The notes: generated by a model from the letters alone, not told the origin. Counted from the first letter of the stretch, positions 47,993 through 58,175 are shown. The stretch: 64,000 nucleotides of DNA from CAWJMD01 sp963845675 (GCA_963845675.1 CAWJSX010000001.1:372001-436000), one strand, 5' to 3'. Translations and numbers: made by a program.

Positions 47993-48616
47993 ATGAGCGA
48001 CGAGACGCAGGCGGTGCCCGGTCCCGCGAACGAGTCCCCCCGACGGGTCGTCGTCGCCGAGGACGAGGCCATCATCCGGCTCGACGTCGTCGAGATCCTC
48101 CACGAGGCCGGGTACGACGTCGTGGGCGAGGCGGGGGACGGAGAGGCTGCCGTCCGGCTCGTCGAGGAGCACCGTCCGGACCTCGTCGTGATGGACGTGA
48201 AGATGCCGGTGCTGGACGGCATCTCGGCGGCCGAGCGCATCGCCACGGCCAGGCTCGCGCCCGTCGTCCTGCTGACCGCCTTCTCGCAGACCGAGCTGGT
48301 CGAGCGGGCACGTGACGCGGGCGCAATGGCGTACGTGGTCAAGCCGTTCACCGCCTCGGCCCTGCTCCCCGCTCTCGAGATCGCCCTCAGTCGCTTCGCG
48401 GAGATCACGGCCCTGGAGCTGGAGGTGGCCGATCTCAGCGACCGGTACGAGACCCGCAAGCAGGTGGAGCGGGCGAAGGGCCTGCTGATGTCGGGCATGG
48501 GCCTGAGCGAGCCGGAGGCCTTCCGGTGGATCCAGAAGACGTCGATGGACCGCCGGCTGTCGATGCGGGAGGTCGCCGACGTGGTGATCGCCCAGGCAGG
48601 TGCAAAGCGCGCGTGA
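47993..48616 (+). CDS. pdtaR: ANTAR-domain response regulator, PdtaR type
   Basis: A 207-residue protein with a receiver domain (residues 18-130) and a C-terminal ANTAR RNA-binding domain (about 145-200). The acidic pocket is EDE at 23-25, the phosphoacceptor is Asp68 in VVMDVKMP, and the switch residues are Thr in LLTAFSQ and Lys in YVVKPFT. The ANTAR part shows ERAKGLLMSGMGLSEPEAFRWI and the basic MDRRLSMREVADVVI. ANTAR proteins bind twin hairpins in mRNA and prevent termination. The cognate kinase (PdtaS-like) is not in the window. The neighbourhood with pyk and a tRNA is typical. Confidence 0.93.
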   Translation: MSDETQAVPGPANESPRRVVVAEDEAIIRLDVVEILHEAGYDVVGEAGDGEAAVRLVEEHRPDLVVMDVKMPVLDGISAAERIATARLAPVVLLTAFSQTELVERARDAGAMAYVVKPFTASALLPALEIALSRFAEITALELEVADLSDRYETRKQVERAKGLLMSGMGLSEPEAFRWIQKTSMDRRLSMREVADVVIAQAGAKRA

Positions 48617-48818
48617 CGCCCTCCGGGTCGTTCCCGGTGCTGGGGACGGCGTCGCGTCCGGTTCGTTGTGGTCCGGTGGGTGAAGGAGGTCACGAGTGCG
48701 CAACAACCTGCGCATCTCGGGTCAGACTCGTGCGCTGCCAGCGCCTTCTGAGTTAGGTTCCCGACACCAGCGGCGCTGGGATGCCCTCGTGTCCCAGCCG
48801 GACGAAGGAGAACACTCA

Positions 48819-50087
48819 ATGATCCGATCCTCGCGCGCCTGGCGCACGACGGCGGTTCTCGGTGCAGCGGCACTCGCTCTCTCTGCCTGTGGCGGTGATG
48901 AGGAGACGCCCAGCGGTGGCACCACCTCGGAGTCTTCCGAGGCTCCCGCGGGCGACGGCACCCTGACGATCGGCACCCTGCTTCCGCAGACCGGCAGCCT
49001 CGCCTTCCTCGGCCCGCCGGAGTTCGCCGGCGTCCAGCTGGCGATCGACGACATCAACGCTGCCGGCGGTGTGCTCGGCAAGGACGTCGTGAAGACGGAC
49101 TCGGACTCGGGTGACACGTCAACGGACATCGCCTCGCAGTCGGTCGACCGCCTGCTCTCCGAGAACGTGGACGCCATCATCGGCGCCGCCTCCTCGGGTG
49201 TCTCCTTCACCGTCATCGACAAGATCACCGGCGCCGGCGTGGTCCACTTCTCGCCGGCCAACACCTCGCCCGACTTCACGGACTACGACGACAACGGGCT
49301 GTACTTCCGTACCGCTCCGTCCGACGTGCTCCAGGGCCGTGTGATGGGTGACCTGCTGGTCAACGACGGCAACCTCAACGTGGGCATCATGGCGCTCGAC
49401 GACCCGTACGGCACGGGCCTCGCCGAGAACATCCAGATCTCGCTCGAGGAGGGCGGCGGCACGCTCGTCACCGACCCGATCATCTACGACCCCAAGGCCG
49501 CCAGCTTCGACGCCGAGGTGACGGCTCTGGCCGCAGCTCAGCCCGAGGCCATCGTCCTGGTCGCCTTCGAGGAGACCAAGAAGATCATCCCCGCGCTGAA
49601 CACCCAGGGGATCGGGCCGCAGAACATCCCGGTCTACTTCGTGGACGGCAACCTGTCGGACTACAGCGCCGACTTCGCTGCCGGGACGCTCGAGGGCTCC
49701 AAGGGCACCCTCCCCGGAGCTGAGGCGACGCAGGACTTCAAGGACGCCCTGCTCGGCGTCGACCCCGCGCTGAAGGACTACTCCTACGCTCCGGAGTCCT
49801 ACGACGCGACCGTCGTCGTCGCCCTGGCCGCCGAGGCAGCCGGTAGCGACAACGGCGAGGCCATCGGTGCGGCGATCCCGGACGTGACGCGTGGTGGCGA
49901 GAAGTGCACCACCTTCGAGGAGTGCAAGACGCTCCTCGCGGACGGCCAGGACATCGACTACGACGGCAAGTCCGGCCCGATCGAGATGAGCGACGCCGGC
50001 GACCCGACCGAGGCGACCATCGGCGTCTACCAGTACGGCGCCGACAACACGTACACCAACCTGGAGTACTTCGCCGGCAAGCTCTGA
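48819..50087 (+). CDS. livJ: Branched-chain amino-acid type ABC transporter substrate-binding lipoprotein
   Basis: A 422-residue periplasmic-binding fold type I protein. The lipoprotein signal peptide ends with LSAC at about residue 24, followed by an acidic Ser/Thr linker. The mature part shows GTLLPQTGSLAFLGPPEFAG, DINAAGGVLGKDV, VDAIIGAASSGVSF and VHFSPANTSPDFTDYDDNG, all typical of LivJ-like receptors. AAGGAG lies 8 bases before the ATG. The permeases and ATPases (livH-M-G-F) lie just downstream on the opposite strand. The ligand may be a branched-chain amino acid or another small solute. The preceding 200 bases contain its promoter and leader. Confidence 0.92.
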   Translation: MIRSSRAWRTTAVLGAAALALSACGGDEETPSGGTTSESSEAPAGDGTLTIGTLLPQTGSLAFLGPPEFAGVQLAIDDINAAGGVLGKDVVKTDSDSGDTSTDIASQSVDRLLSENVDAIIGAASSGVSFTVIDKITGAGVVHFSPANTSPDFTDYDDNGLYFRTAPSDVLQGRVMGDLLVNDGNLNVGIMALDDPYGTGLAENIQISLEEGGGTLVTDPIIYDPKAASFDAEVTALAAAQPEAIVLVAFEETKKIIPALNTQGIGPQNIPVYFVDGNLSDYSADFAAGTLEGSKGTLPGAEATQDFKDALLGVDPALKDYSYAPESYDATVVVALAAEAAGSDNGEAIGAAIPDVTRGGEKCTTFEECKTLLADGQDIDYDGKSGPIEMSDAGDPTEATIGVYQYGADNTYTNLEYFAGKL

Positions 50088-50112
50088 TCCGGCACCGCAC
50101 GACAGGTCTCGA

Positions 50113-50145
50113 CTGAGGGGCCCGGCCACTGGCCGGGCCCCTCAG
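50113..50145. terminator. Terminator after livJ
   Basis: A perfect 15-bp stem (ctgaggggcccggcc / ggccgggcccctcag) with loop act begins 25 bases after the livJ stop. It is symmetrical and could also act on transcripts from the other strand. Confidence 0.85.
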
Positions 50146-50175
50146 CCGTTCCCGCAGGCACCCGCCCCCCAAAGT

Positions 50176-50321
50176 CGCAGATCGGCCACGATCTGCGCCC
50201 CGCGGCGGGGTCCCCGACCGCAGATAGGCCACGATCTGCGCCCCGCGGGGGTCCCGACCGCAGATAGGCCACGATCTGCGACCCGCGGGGGTCCCCGACC
50301 GCAGATAGGCCACGATCTGCG
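50176..50321. repeat. Four tandem copies of a palindromic 22-mer between livJ and livF
   Basis: The unit cgcagataggccacgatctg plus cg occurs at 50176-50197 (first copy with atcgg), 50219-50240, 50259-50280 and 50300-50321, at periods of 43, 40 and 41 bases. Each unit can pair cgcagat with atctgcg. The spacers are near-identical and G/C only (ccccgcggggg(t)cccgac). The array sits between two convergent terminators. There are no cas genes and the spacers are not unique, so this is not a CRISPR. Confidence 0.9.
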
Positions 50322-50357
50322 CCCCGCGGGGCGACAGGGACGGGGCGACGAGGACGA

Positions 50358-50390
50358 CGAAGGGCCCGGCCGATGCGGCCGGGCCCTTCG
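50358..50390. terminator. Terminator after livF
   Basis: A perfect 14-bp stem (cgaagggcccggcc / ggccgggcccttcg) with a 5-base loop lies 23 bases beyond the livF stop on the minus strand. It probably ends the livH-M-G-F transcript and is followed by the repeat array. Confidence 0.85.
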
Positions 50391-50412
50391 CGGTGCGCGC
50401 GTGGCGCGGGGG

Positions 50413-51200
<788 letters not shown>

Positions 51201-51204
<4 letters not shown>

Positions 51205-52190
51205 TTGTCCTCCTTCGACGCGCGGTGGTCCGCTTTCGCGGCCTCCCGCTCACGCTCGGCGGCGAGGGCCTCCTCGGCCTCCGCCAGCTGCTCGGCCTCG
51301 TCCTCCTCGGTCAGGGCGGCGTCGTGGTGCCCGCCGAGGTAGGCGTCGATCACAGCGGGGTTCGCCATCACGACGTCGGGCGGGCCCTCGGCGACGACCT
51401 GGCCCTGGGCCATGACGATCACCCAGTCGGAGATGTCGCGGACCATGTCCATGTCGTGCTCGACGAAGAGGACGGTCATGCCCTCCTCGCGCAGGTCCTT
51501 CACGTGCCCGAGCAGCGACTGCGTCAGGGCGGGGTTCACCCCGGCCATCGGCTCGTCGAGCATCACCATCTCGGGACGGCTCATCAGCGCGCGCGCCATC
51601 TCGAGCAGCTTGCGCTGCCCGCCCGACAGCGAGCCGGCGAAGTCGTCCGCCTTCGTGTCGAGCTTGAAGCGCGCGAGCAGCTCGTGGGCCCGGCGGGTGA
51701 TGTCGTCCTCCTGCCGACGCCAGATCCCGCGGAAGAGCGCGCTGCTGAGCCGCTCACCGCTCTGCTCGGTCGCACCGAGCCGCATGTTCTCCATCACGGT
51801 CATCCGGGACAGCGCCTTGGTGAGCTGGAACGTGCGGACCATGCCGCCGCGGGCCACCTTGTGGGCGGGGACGCCGGCGAGCTTGCCGCCGTTGAAGGTC
51901 CAGTCGCCGTCCTGCGGACGGTCGAAGCCCGTCAGCAGGTTGAAGAACGTCGTCTTGCCGGCCCCGTTGGGCCCGATCAGCGCGGTGATGGCACCGCGCT
52001 GGATCTCGACGTGCTCGACGTCGACGGCCTTGAGGCCGCCGAAGGTCCTCTGGACCGAGTCGGCGATGAGGATGGGGTCGGGCTTCGGGGAGCCCGGCGT
52101 CGCGTCGACGTCACGGAGGGCCGCGGTCGCGGCCTCCTTGCGGGGGCCTGCCGCGCCGGTCTCTCGGCCCTTCTCGAGGTCAGCGGACAT
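51201..52190 (-). CDS. livG: Branched-chain amino-acid type ABC transporter ATPase LivG
   Basis: A 329-residue ATPase. Walker A GPNGAGKTTFFNLLTG, RTFQLTKALSRMTVMENM, signature LSGGQRKLLEMARALM, Walker B MVMLDEPMAGVNP, switch VEHDMDMV, and the C-terminal PAVIDAYLGG are typical of LivG. It has extra charged tails: about 38 residues at the N-terminus and a Glu/Ala-rich coiled tail of about 45 residues after YLGGHHD. The start overlaps livM by 11 bases and the end overlaps livF by 4 bases. Confidence 0.95.
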
Positions 52191-53166
52191 TGATCGCGAT
52201 CTCCCTCTTGTCGCCGAAGATGCCCTGTGGTCTGAAGACCATCAGGAGCATCAGCGCCAGACCGGTGAGCATGAAGCGCACCGGGCCGGCGTCGTTACCG
52301 GACAGGAACGGCAGGAACCCCTCGCCGATCGCCTGGCGCAGCACCGTGTCCGTCAGGGACAGGACCGCCCAGAAGATCGCGGCACCCACGACCGGGCCGA
52401 AGACTCGGGCCGCTCCACCGAGCAGGAGCACCGTGTAGGCGTAGAACGTGAACTCGGTGCTGTAGTTGTCGGGCTGCACGGCGGCGCGGCCCCAGGAGGA
52501 GATGAAACCGGCCACAGCACCGATCACACCTCCGATGATGAGCGCCTGCATCTTGAAGGCGTAGACGTTCTTGCCGAGGCTGCGGACCGCGTCCTCGTCC
52601 TCACGGATCCCCTTCAGCACGCGGCCCCACGGGGAGCGCATCAGGAGGTAGACCAGCAGGACGGCCAGGAGCACCAGCGTCCAGCCCACGAGGAGCACCC
52701 AGGTGTTCCGCTCGCTGTACTGCCACGGGCCGAATCCGTACGTGCCGTCCGGCAGCGGGTTCAGCGAGAAGAAGCCGTTGGCGAAGCCGGTGACGCCGTT
52801 GGAGCCGCCGGTGTACTCGCGCAGGGACGCGGAGCGCACGAGCAGTCGCACGATCTCGGCAGCGGCGATGGTCGCGATGGCCAGGTAGTCCGCGCGCAGC
52901 CGCAGGGTGGGGATACCCAGGAGCAGCGCCAGCAGGACAGCGCCCACCAGGCCGAAGACGATGCCGAGAACGGTCGGGAGGTTGAAGATCGAGACCGTGA
53001 TGGCGAGCCCGTAGGCGCCGACGGCCACGAAGGCCGCCTGCCCGAAGTTCAGCAGGCCCGCGTAGCCGAAGTGCACGTTGAGGCCGATCGCCGCCAGCGC
53101 GAACACGATCGTGTCGAGGCCGATCAGCGACGTGGCCGCGTTGCTCAGGATGTTTGCCCAGTCCAT
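52180..53166 (-). CDS. livM: Branched-chain amino-acid type ABC transporter permease LivM
   Basis: A 328-residue integral membrane protein with eight to nine helices. The family core VHFGYAGLLNFGQAAFVAVGA, GIPTLRLRADYLAIATIAAAE, and the ATPase-contacting loop SPWGRVLKGIREDEDAVRSLG are present. A longer loop (TGGSNGVTGFANGFFSLNPL) lies outside the membrane. It starts 10 bases after livH and overlaps livG by 11 bases. It forms the channel with LivH. Confidence 0.94.
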   Translation of the reverse strand: MDWANILSNAATSLIGLDTIVFALAAIGLNVHFGYAGLLNFGQAAFVAVGAYGLAITVSIFNLPTVLGIVFGLVGAVLLALLLGIPTLRLRADYLAIATIAAAEIVRLLVRSASLREYTGGSNGVTGFANGFFSLNPLPDGTYGFGPWQYSERNTWVLLVGWTLVLLAVLLVYLLMRSPWGRVLKGIREDEDAVRSLGKNVYAFKMQALIIGGVIGAVAGFISSWGRAAVQPDNYSTEFTFYAYTVLLLGGAARVFGPVVGAAIFWAVLSLTDTVLRQAIGEGFLPFLSGNDAGPVRFMLTGLALMLLMVFRPQGIFGDKREIAINVR

Positions 53167-53176
53167 CGGTGCTCCC

Positions 53177-54643
53177 TCAGCCGACCCGCTCCGCGCGGCC
53201 CAGGATGCCCTGGGGCCGCACGAGCAGGATCACGATCAGTAGGACGAGTGCCCCCACGTTCTTGAGCTCGGGAGACAGGACGAGCGTGCTGACCTCGATG
53301 AACACCCCGACGATGATCGACCCGATCAGCGCCCCGAAGGCGGTGCCGAGACCGCCGAGCGTGACCGAGGCGAAGACCAGCAGGAGGATCGAGAAGCCGA
53401 CCAGGAAGTTCATGCCCTGGCCGAGCCCGAGCAGCACCCCGGAGAGGGCCGCCAGGGCGCCACCGGTGACCCACACCGTGCGGATCACCCGGTCGACGTC
53501 GATCCCGGACGCGGCTGCCAGAGCCGGGTTGTCGGCGACCGCTCGTGTCGCCTTGCCGATCCGTGTCCGCAGCAGCGCGATGCTCACCACGAGCAGCACG
53601 ATGATCGCGAGGGACATCGACCAGATGTCGAGCGGCCGGAGCCGGAAGATCCCGAAGTCGATGCCCTGCTGGCCCCGGAACTGGTTGAAGAACAGGGACT
53701 GCGGACCGAAGACGCTCGAGATCGCGAAGAAGTACCTCAGCGCGAGCCCGAGGCCGATCGAGACGATCATCATCGCGATCAGGCCCGTGCCGCGCCGTCG
53801 CAGCGGGGCCCAGATCGCGTAGTCCTGCAGCAGGCCCGCGCCGGCTCCCGCGAGGACGGCGAGCGGTGCGGCGACGAGCACCGGCAGCCCCACCACCACG
53901 TTGAAGAACCAGCCGATCAGGGCGCCGAAGGTGATCAGCTCACCGTGCGCGAAGTTCGTGAGGCCCGTGGTTCCGAAGATCACGGAGAGCCCGATGGCCG
54001 CGAGGGCCAGGATCAGTCCGAACCGGAGACCCTGGATGAGGAGCTGCGGCAGCTGGTCGAGCTGGGACGTCGTCGACGTGCCGCCCTCGCCGGGCAGGGG
54101 GGCGTCGCCTTCGATCAGCGGGAACGCGAGCGGCTTGATCTGCCGGGGGTTCACCACGGTCTCGGCCGGGTTGCGGTCGGGGTTCCGCAGGCTCGTGCCC
54201 TCGGGCAGCGAGTCGAGGTCGATCTCCACGGAGTACGTGCCCGGACCGGGGACGGGGACGACCGTCTCGCCGGTGCCGTCCGTCTTGCCGGTCGCCACCT
54301 CGTCCTCACCGGAGAGGACCCTGAACTCGACGTCGGCGGCGGGCTCCCTGTCGAGGCGGACCAGGACCCGGATGGACTCACCGTCGCCGGTCGCGGGGGC
54401 GCTCTCGGTCGGGGCGGGGGCGCTCTCGGTCGGCGACGGTGTCGTCGTCGTGGCGGAGGCCGCCGACGCGCCGGCGACCATGGTCAGGAGGGCGAGGAGC
54501 AGGCCGGCGGCGAGGGCCGGGGCTCTGCGTACTCGGGTACCTGGGGGCACTGCGGTACCTCCGCGGGGAGTCGGTAGCAGGACGTCGATCGGCGTCGAGG
54601 ACCTGCTGGCCCGTCGACGCTGATCGGGCTGGCGCGTGAGCAT
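53177..54643 (-). CDS. livH: LivH permease fused to an N-terminal extracytoplasmic domain
   Basis: A 488-residue protein, far longer than the usual 290-310. Residues 185-488 are a normal LivH: GLRFGLILALAAIGLSVIFG, TGLTNFAHGELITFGALIG, the cytoplasmic loop RTRIGKATRAVADNPALAAASGID, and VTLGGLGTAFGALIG. Before it lie a signal-like helix (about 42-63, ending GASAASA), a Thr/Pro/Ser linker, and a beta-rich domain of about 110 residues (SIRVLVRLDREPAADVEFRV ... GETVVPVPGPGTYSVEID) resembling carboxypeptidase-regulatory or Ig-like folds. The ATG has GGAAAGG 7 bases upstream. The extra domain could dock LivJ or sense the ligand. Confidence 0.92.
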   Translation of the reverse strand: MLTRQPDQRRRASRSSTPIDVLLPTPRGGTAVPPGTRVRRAPALAAGLLLALLTMVAGASAASATTTTPSPTESAPAPTESAPATGDGESIRVLVRLDREPAADVEFRVLSGEDEVATGKTDGTGETVVPVPGPGTYSVEIDLDSLPEGTSLRNPDRNPAETVVNPRQIKPLAFPLIEGDAPLPGEGGTSTTSQLDQLPQLLIQGLRFGLILALAAIGLSVIFGTTGLTNFAHGELITFGALIGWFFNVVVGLPVLVAAPLAVLAGAGAGLLQDYAIWAPLRRRGTGLIAMMIVSIGLGLALRYFFAISSVFGPQSLFFNQFRGQQGIDFGIFRLRPLDIWSMSLAIIVLLVVSIALLRTRIGKATRAVADNPALAAASGIDVDRVIRTVWVTGGALAALSGVLLGLGQGMNFLVGFSILLLVFASVTLGGLGTAFGALIGSIIVGVFIEVSTLVLSPELKNVGALVLLIVILLVRPQGILGRAERVG

Positions 54644-54760
54644 AGCCCGACCTTTCCACGGACCGGACGACGTTGGTGCCCGGTCCGCGCGTCGAGTCCC
54701 TTCCGTGACCGGGCGGTTCTGCATGGCTCGGGGGGACTGGGCAGGAAATGCGCCGTGGCC

Positions 54761-54766
54761 TAGGCT
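54761..54766 (+). promoter_or_regulatory. -10 element of leaderless GNAT promoter
   Basis: TAGGCT ends 7 bases before the GTG at 54774, with no Shine-Dalgarno between. Confidence 0.6.
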
Positions 54767-54773
54767 CCCCGGC

Positions 54774-55367
54774 GTGTCTCGTCATGTCGTGGGTGTTCGC
54801 CGTGCCGGCGGGTCGGATGTTCCTGTGCTGCTGGCGCTGCTCTGCCGTGACAGGGCCGACGACGCGGCCCACCACCCGGGGCTGAGCCGTGACCGGGTGC
54901 TCCAGGTGATCGGGCGCCCCGACGTCCAGGTGCTCCTGGCTGAGGCCAGTGCCGGACGGGGAACGCCTGCACCGGTGGCGGTCGGCGTCCTCGTTCTCCG
55001 CCACGGCGAGCTGCTTCCCCTCGGTGGCCACCCGTCCGTGCACGTCGAGCAGCTCTGGGTCGACCCCGAGCACCGGCGCCGGGGCGTGGCGCGCGCGCTG
55101 CTGCGTGCTGCCGCCTCGATCGGCGAGCAGTGGGGCCTCGAGGACGTCGTGTGCGCGGTGCCGCCGCAGGGCCGCGACACCCACCGCTTCCTGGCGCGGC
55201 TCGGGTTCGCGCCGGTCGTCACCCAGCGAGCCGTCCCCGTGGCGAGCCTGCTGCGTCGGCTGTCCGGGTCGTCCGAGCCGTCCCGCCGGCGCATCAGCCT
55301 CGACCAGGTGGTGATCCGCAGGCGGCGGGAACAACGGTCGGCGGCGCGTCCTAGTGTGACGGTGTGA
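54774..55367 (+). CDS. GNAT family N-acetyltransferase
   Basis: A 197-residue protein with a GNAT core. The acetyl-CoA motif is EQLWVDPEHRRRGVARALLRAA (R/Q-x-x-G-x-A), and the following strand is EDVVCAVPPQGRDTHRFLARLGF. The substrate is unknown. The C-terminus is basic (RRISLDQVVIRRRREQRSA). The GTG start is fixed by the upstream TAGGCT. The last codons overlap the start of polA (GTGTGACC), but polA also has its own -10 element inside this gene, so coupling is optional. Confidence 0.85.
   Translation: MSRHVVGVRRAGGSDVPVLLALLCRDRADDAAHHPGLSRDRVLQVIGRPDVQVLLAEASAGRGTPAPVAVGVLVLRHGELLPLGGHPSVHVEQLWVDPEHRRRGVARALLRAAASIGEQWGLEDVVCAVPPQGRDTHRFLARLGFAPVVTQRAVPVASLLRRLSGSSEPSRRRISLDQVVIRRRREQRSAARPSVTV
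55352..55357 (+). promoter_or_regulatory. -10 element of leaderless polA promoter
   Basis: TAGTGT ends 6 bases before the GTG of polA at 55364. It lies within the last codons of the GNAT gene. Confidence 0.5.
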
Positions 55368-58102
55368 CCGCAGCAGCCACCGAGACCACTGCCGCTCCGA
55401 CCGCGACGCCCGGGCGGCTCCTGCTCGTCGACGGGCACTCGCTCGCGTACCGGGCCTTCTTCGCGCTCCCGGTCGAGAACTTCTCCACCACGACCGGTCA
55501 GTCGACCAACGCGGTCTACGGGTTCACGTCGATGCTCATCAACGTCCTGCGGGACGAGCAGCCCACCCACCTGGCCGTCGCCTTCGACGTCTCGCGCCAG
55601 ACCTTCCGGTCCGAGGAGTACGCCGGGTACAAGGCCAACCGGTCCAAGAGCCCGGACGAGTTCCGCGGCCAGGTCGACCTCGTGAAGGAGGTCCTTGCTG
55701 CGCTGCGGGTGACCACGGTCGAGAAGGACGGCTTCGAGGCCGACGACGTGATCGCCACCCTCACCACCCAGGCGCTGGCACAGGGCTTCGAGGTCCTGGT
55801 CTGCTCCGGCGACCGCGACGCCCTGCAGCTGGTCACGGACCGCTCGACGCTGCTCTACCCCGTGCGTGGCGTCTCCGAGCTGACCCGGATGACCCCGACG
55901 GCCGTCGAGGAGAAGTACGGCATCCCCCCGACCCTCTACCCCGACCTCGCGGCACTCGTGGGCGAGACCAGCGACAACCTCCCGGGCATCCCGGGCGTCG
56001 GTCCGAAGACCGCCGCGAAGTGGATCACGACCTACGGCGACCTGGACGGCATCGTGGCCGAGGTCGACGCCATCGGCGGCAAGGCCGGGCAGAGCCTGCG
56101 GGACCACCTCGCCCAGGTGCTGATGAACCGGCGGCTCAACGCCCTGGTGCGTGACCTGGACCTCCCGGTGGCTCCCGACGACCTGGCGGTGCGTGCCTGG
56201 GACCGTGACGAGGTGCACCAGGTCTTCGACGGGCTGGAGTTCCGGGTGCTGCGGGAGCGCCTGTTCGAGACGCTGTCGACGCCCGAGCCGGAGGCCGAGG
56301 GCGGCTTCGAGGTCGAGGTCGCGCGCCCCGCCGGGGACGCGGTGCGCGAGTGGCTCGACGCGAACGCCACCGGCACGACCGGTGTCTCCGTCGTCGGCGA
56401 CCTGCGGGTGCTGGGGCGGGCGACGGGCGTGGCGCTGACCGGCGCCGACGGCGCGAGCGCCTGGTTCGACCTCGCGGACGACGGCATCGACGAGACCGGA
56501 CGGGCGCACCTGGCCACCTGGCTCGCGGACCCGTCGCGCCCCAAGGTGCTCCACGACGCCAAGCCCGCCCTGCACGCCCTGGCGGCACGTGACCTGGCCG
56601 TCGCGGGCGTCGTGAGCGACACGGCGCTGGCGGCGTACCTGAGCCGTCCGGACCAGCGTTCGTACGACCTCGCGGACCTGTCCGTGCGGCACCTCCAGCG
56701 GGACCTGCGGCTCGGGCCAGACGGCGACAGCTCGGCCGGCCCGGCCGGCGGTGGCGGTGACCAGCTGGCACTCGACACCGGGGACGGCCCCGACCCGTCG
56801 CGGGAGGCGGCCGTGCGCGCGGCGGCCGTCCTCGAGCTGAGCGCCGTGCTCGACCAGGAGCTGGCCGACCGTGGCGGGCAGCGGTTGATGCAGGACATCG
56901 AGCTGCCCCTCGTGGGCGTGCTCGCCCGGATGGAGGCGACCGGCATCGCCGCCTCGACCGAGGTGCTCGACGGGCTCGCCGCCGACTTCGACGAGGGCGT
57001 GCGCCAGGCGGCGCAGAACGCGTACGCGGCGATCGGCCGGGAGGTGAACCTCGGCAGCCCGAAGCAGCTGCAGGAGGTGCTCTTCGACCAGCTGGAGATG
57101 CCGAGGACGAAGCGCATCAAGACGGGCTGGTCGACGGACGCGGAGTCGCTCGCCGACCTGCTCGTGAAGACCGAGCACCCCTTCCTGCAGCACCTGCTCG
57201 AGCACCGCGACGTGATCCGGCTGCGCCAGACCGTCGAGGGGCTGCGCAAGACCGTCGCGCCGGACGGCCGCATCCACACCACGTACGTGCAGACGATCGC
57301 GGCGACCGGACGGCTCTCGTCCGTGGAGCCCAACCTGCAGAACATCCCGATCCGCACCGAGGCGGGCCGGCAGATCCGGCGTTCGTTCGTCGTCGGTCCG
57401 GGGTACGAGACCCTCCTGACCGCGGACTACAGCCAGATCGAGATGCGGATCATGGCCCACCTCTCCGGGGACGAGGCGCTGATCGAGGCGTTCCGGTCGG
57501 GGGAGGACCTGCACTCCTTCGTCGGGTCGCGGGTGTTCTCGGTGCCGCCCGCCGAGGTCACGTCGGCGATGCGGTCGAAGATCAAGGCGATGTCCTACGG
57601 GCTCGCCTACGGGCTGAGCGCCTTCGGGCTCTCCAAGCAGCTGCGCATCGACGTCGACGAGGCGCGGGGCCTGATGACCGAGTACTTCGACCGGTTCGGA
57701 GGCGTCCGCGACTACCTGCGGGGAGTGGTCGGCGAGGCTCGGCGTGACGGGTTCACGGCGACCATCATGGGGCGCCGTCGCTACCTGCCCGACCTGACCA
57801 GCGACAACCGTCAGCGTCGGGAGGGTGCGGAGCGGATGGCGCTCAACGCGCCGATCCAGGGCTCGGCGGCCGACATCATCAAGCTGGCCATGCTGCGCGT
57901 CGACGGCGCGCTGCGTGACGCCGGTCTGGGCTCGCGCATGCTGCTGCAGGTCCACGACGAGCTGGTGCTCGAGGTCGCGCCCGGCGAGCGGGAGGTCGTC
58001 GAGGCGCTCGTGCGCGAGCAGATGGCGTCGGCGGCCGACCTCGCGGTGCCGCTCGAGGTGTCGGTCGGGCTCGGGGCCAGCTGGGACGACGCCGGGCACT
58101 GA
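55364..58102 (+). CDS. polA: DNA polymerase I
   Basis: A 912-residue repair and Okazaki-processing polymerase. The N-terminal 5'-3' exonuclease/flap domain (about 18-310) has LLVDGHSLAYRAFFALP, FEADDVIATL, VCSGDRDALQLV and the helix-hairpin-helix PGIPGVGPKTAAKW. The middle 3'-5' exonuclease-like domain lacks the metal-binding acids, as in other actinobacterial Pol I, so proofreading is not expected. The polymerase domain has motif A TADYSQIEMRIMAHLSGDE (Asp688), motif B RSKIKAMSYGLAYGLSAFG, and motif C LLQVHDELVLEV (Asp865). The frame is intact throughout. Confidence 0.97.
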   Translation: MTAAATETTAAPTATPGRLLLVDGHSLAYRAFFALPVENFSTTTGQSTNAVYGFTSMLINVLRDEQPTHLAVAFDVSRQTFRSEEYAGYKANRSKSPDEFRGQVDLVKEVLAALRVTTVEKDGFEADDVIATLTTQALAQGFEVLVCSGDRDALQLVTDRSTLLYPVRGVSELTRMTPTAVEEKYGIPPTLYPDLAALVGETSDNLPGIPGVGPKTAAKWITTYGDLDGIVAEVDAIGGKAGQSLRDHLAQVLMNRRLNALVRDLDLPVAPDDLAVRAWDRDEVHQVFDGLEFRVLRERLFETLSTPEPEAEGGFEVEVARPAGDAVREWLDANATGTTGVSVVGDLRVLGRATGVALTGADGASAWFDLADDGIDETGRAHLATWLADPSRPKVLHDAKPALHALAARDLAVAGVVSDTALAAYLSRPDQRSYDLADLSVRHLQRDLRLGPDGDSSAGPAGGGGDQLALDTGDGPDPSREAAVRAAAVLELSAVLDQELADRGGQRLMQDIELPLVGVLARMEATGIAASTEVLDGLAADFDEGVRQAAQNAYAAIGREVNLGSPKQLQEVLFDQLEMPRTKRIKTGWSTDAESLADLLVKTEHPFLQHLLEHRDVIRLRQTVEGLRKTVAPDGRIHTTYVQTIAATGRLSSVEPNLQNIPIRTEAGRQIRRSFVVGPGYETLLTADYSQIEMRIMAHLSGDEALIEAFRSGEDLHSFVGSRVFSVPPAEVTSAMRSKIKAMSYGLAYGLSAFGLSKQLRIDVDEARGLMTEYFDRFGGVRDYLRGVVGEARRDGFTATIMGRRRYLPDLTSDNRQRREGAERMALNAPIQGSAADIIKLAMLRVDGALRDAGLGSRMLLQVHDELVLEVAPGEREVVEALVREQMASAADLAVPLEVSVGLGASWDDAGH

Positions 58103-58175
58103 GACGGCCCTGCCTGTCGCCGGGTTTGCGGGGACCGGCGGGTACGGGCGGGCCACGGGTGCGAGGATGCCGCGC

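Noticed and set aside
50176..50335. The regular repeats looked like a short CRISPR array
   Set aside because: The spacers are almost identical and G/C only, the repeats are palindromic and short, and no cas genes are near.
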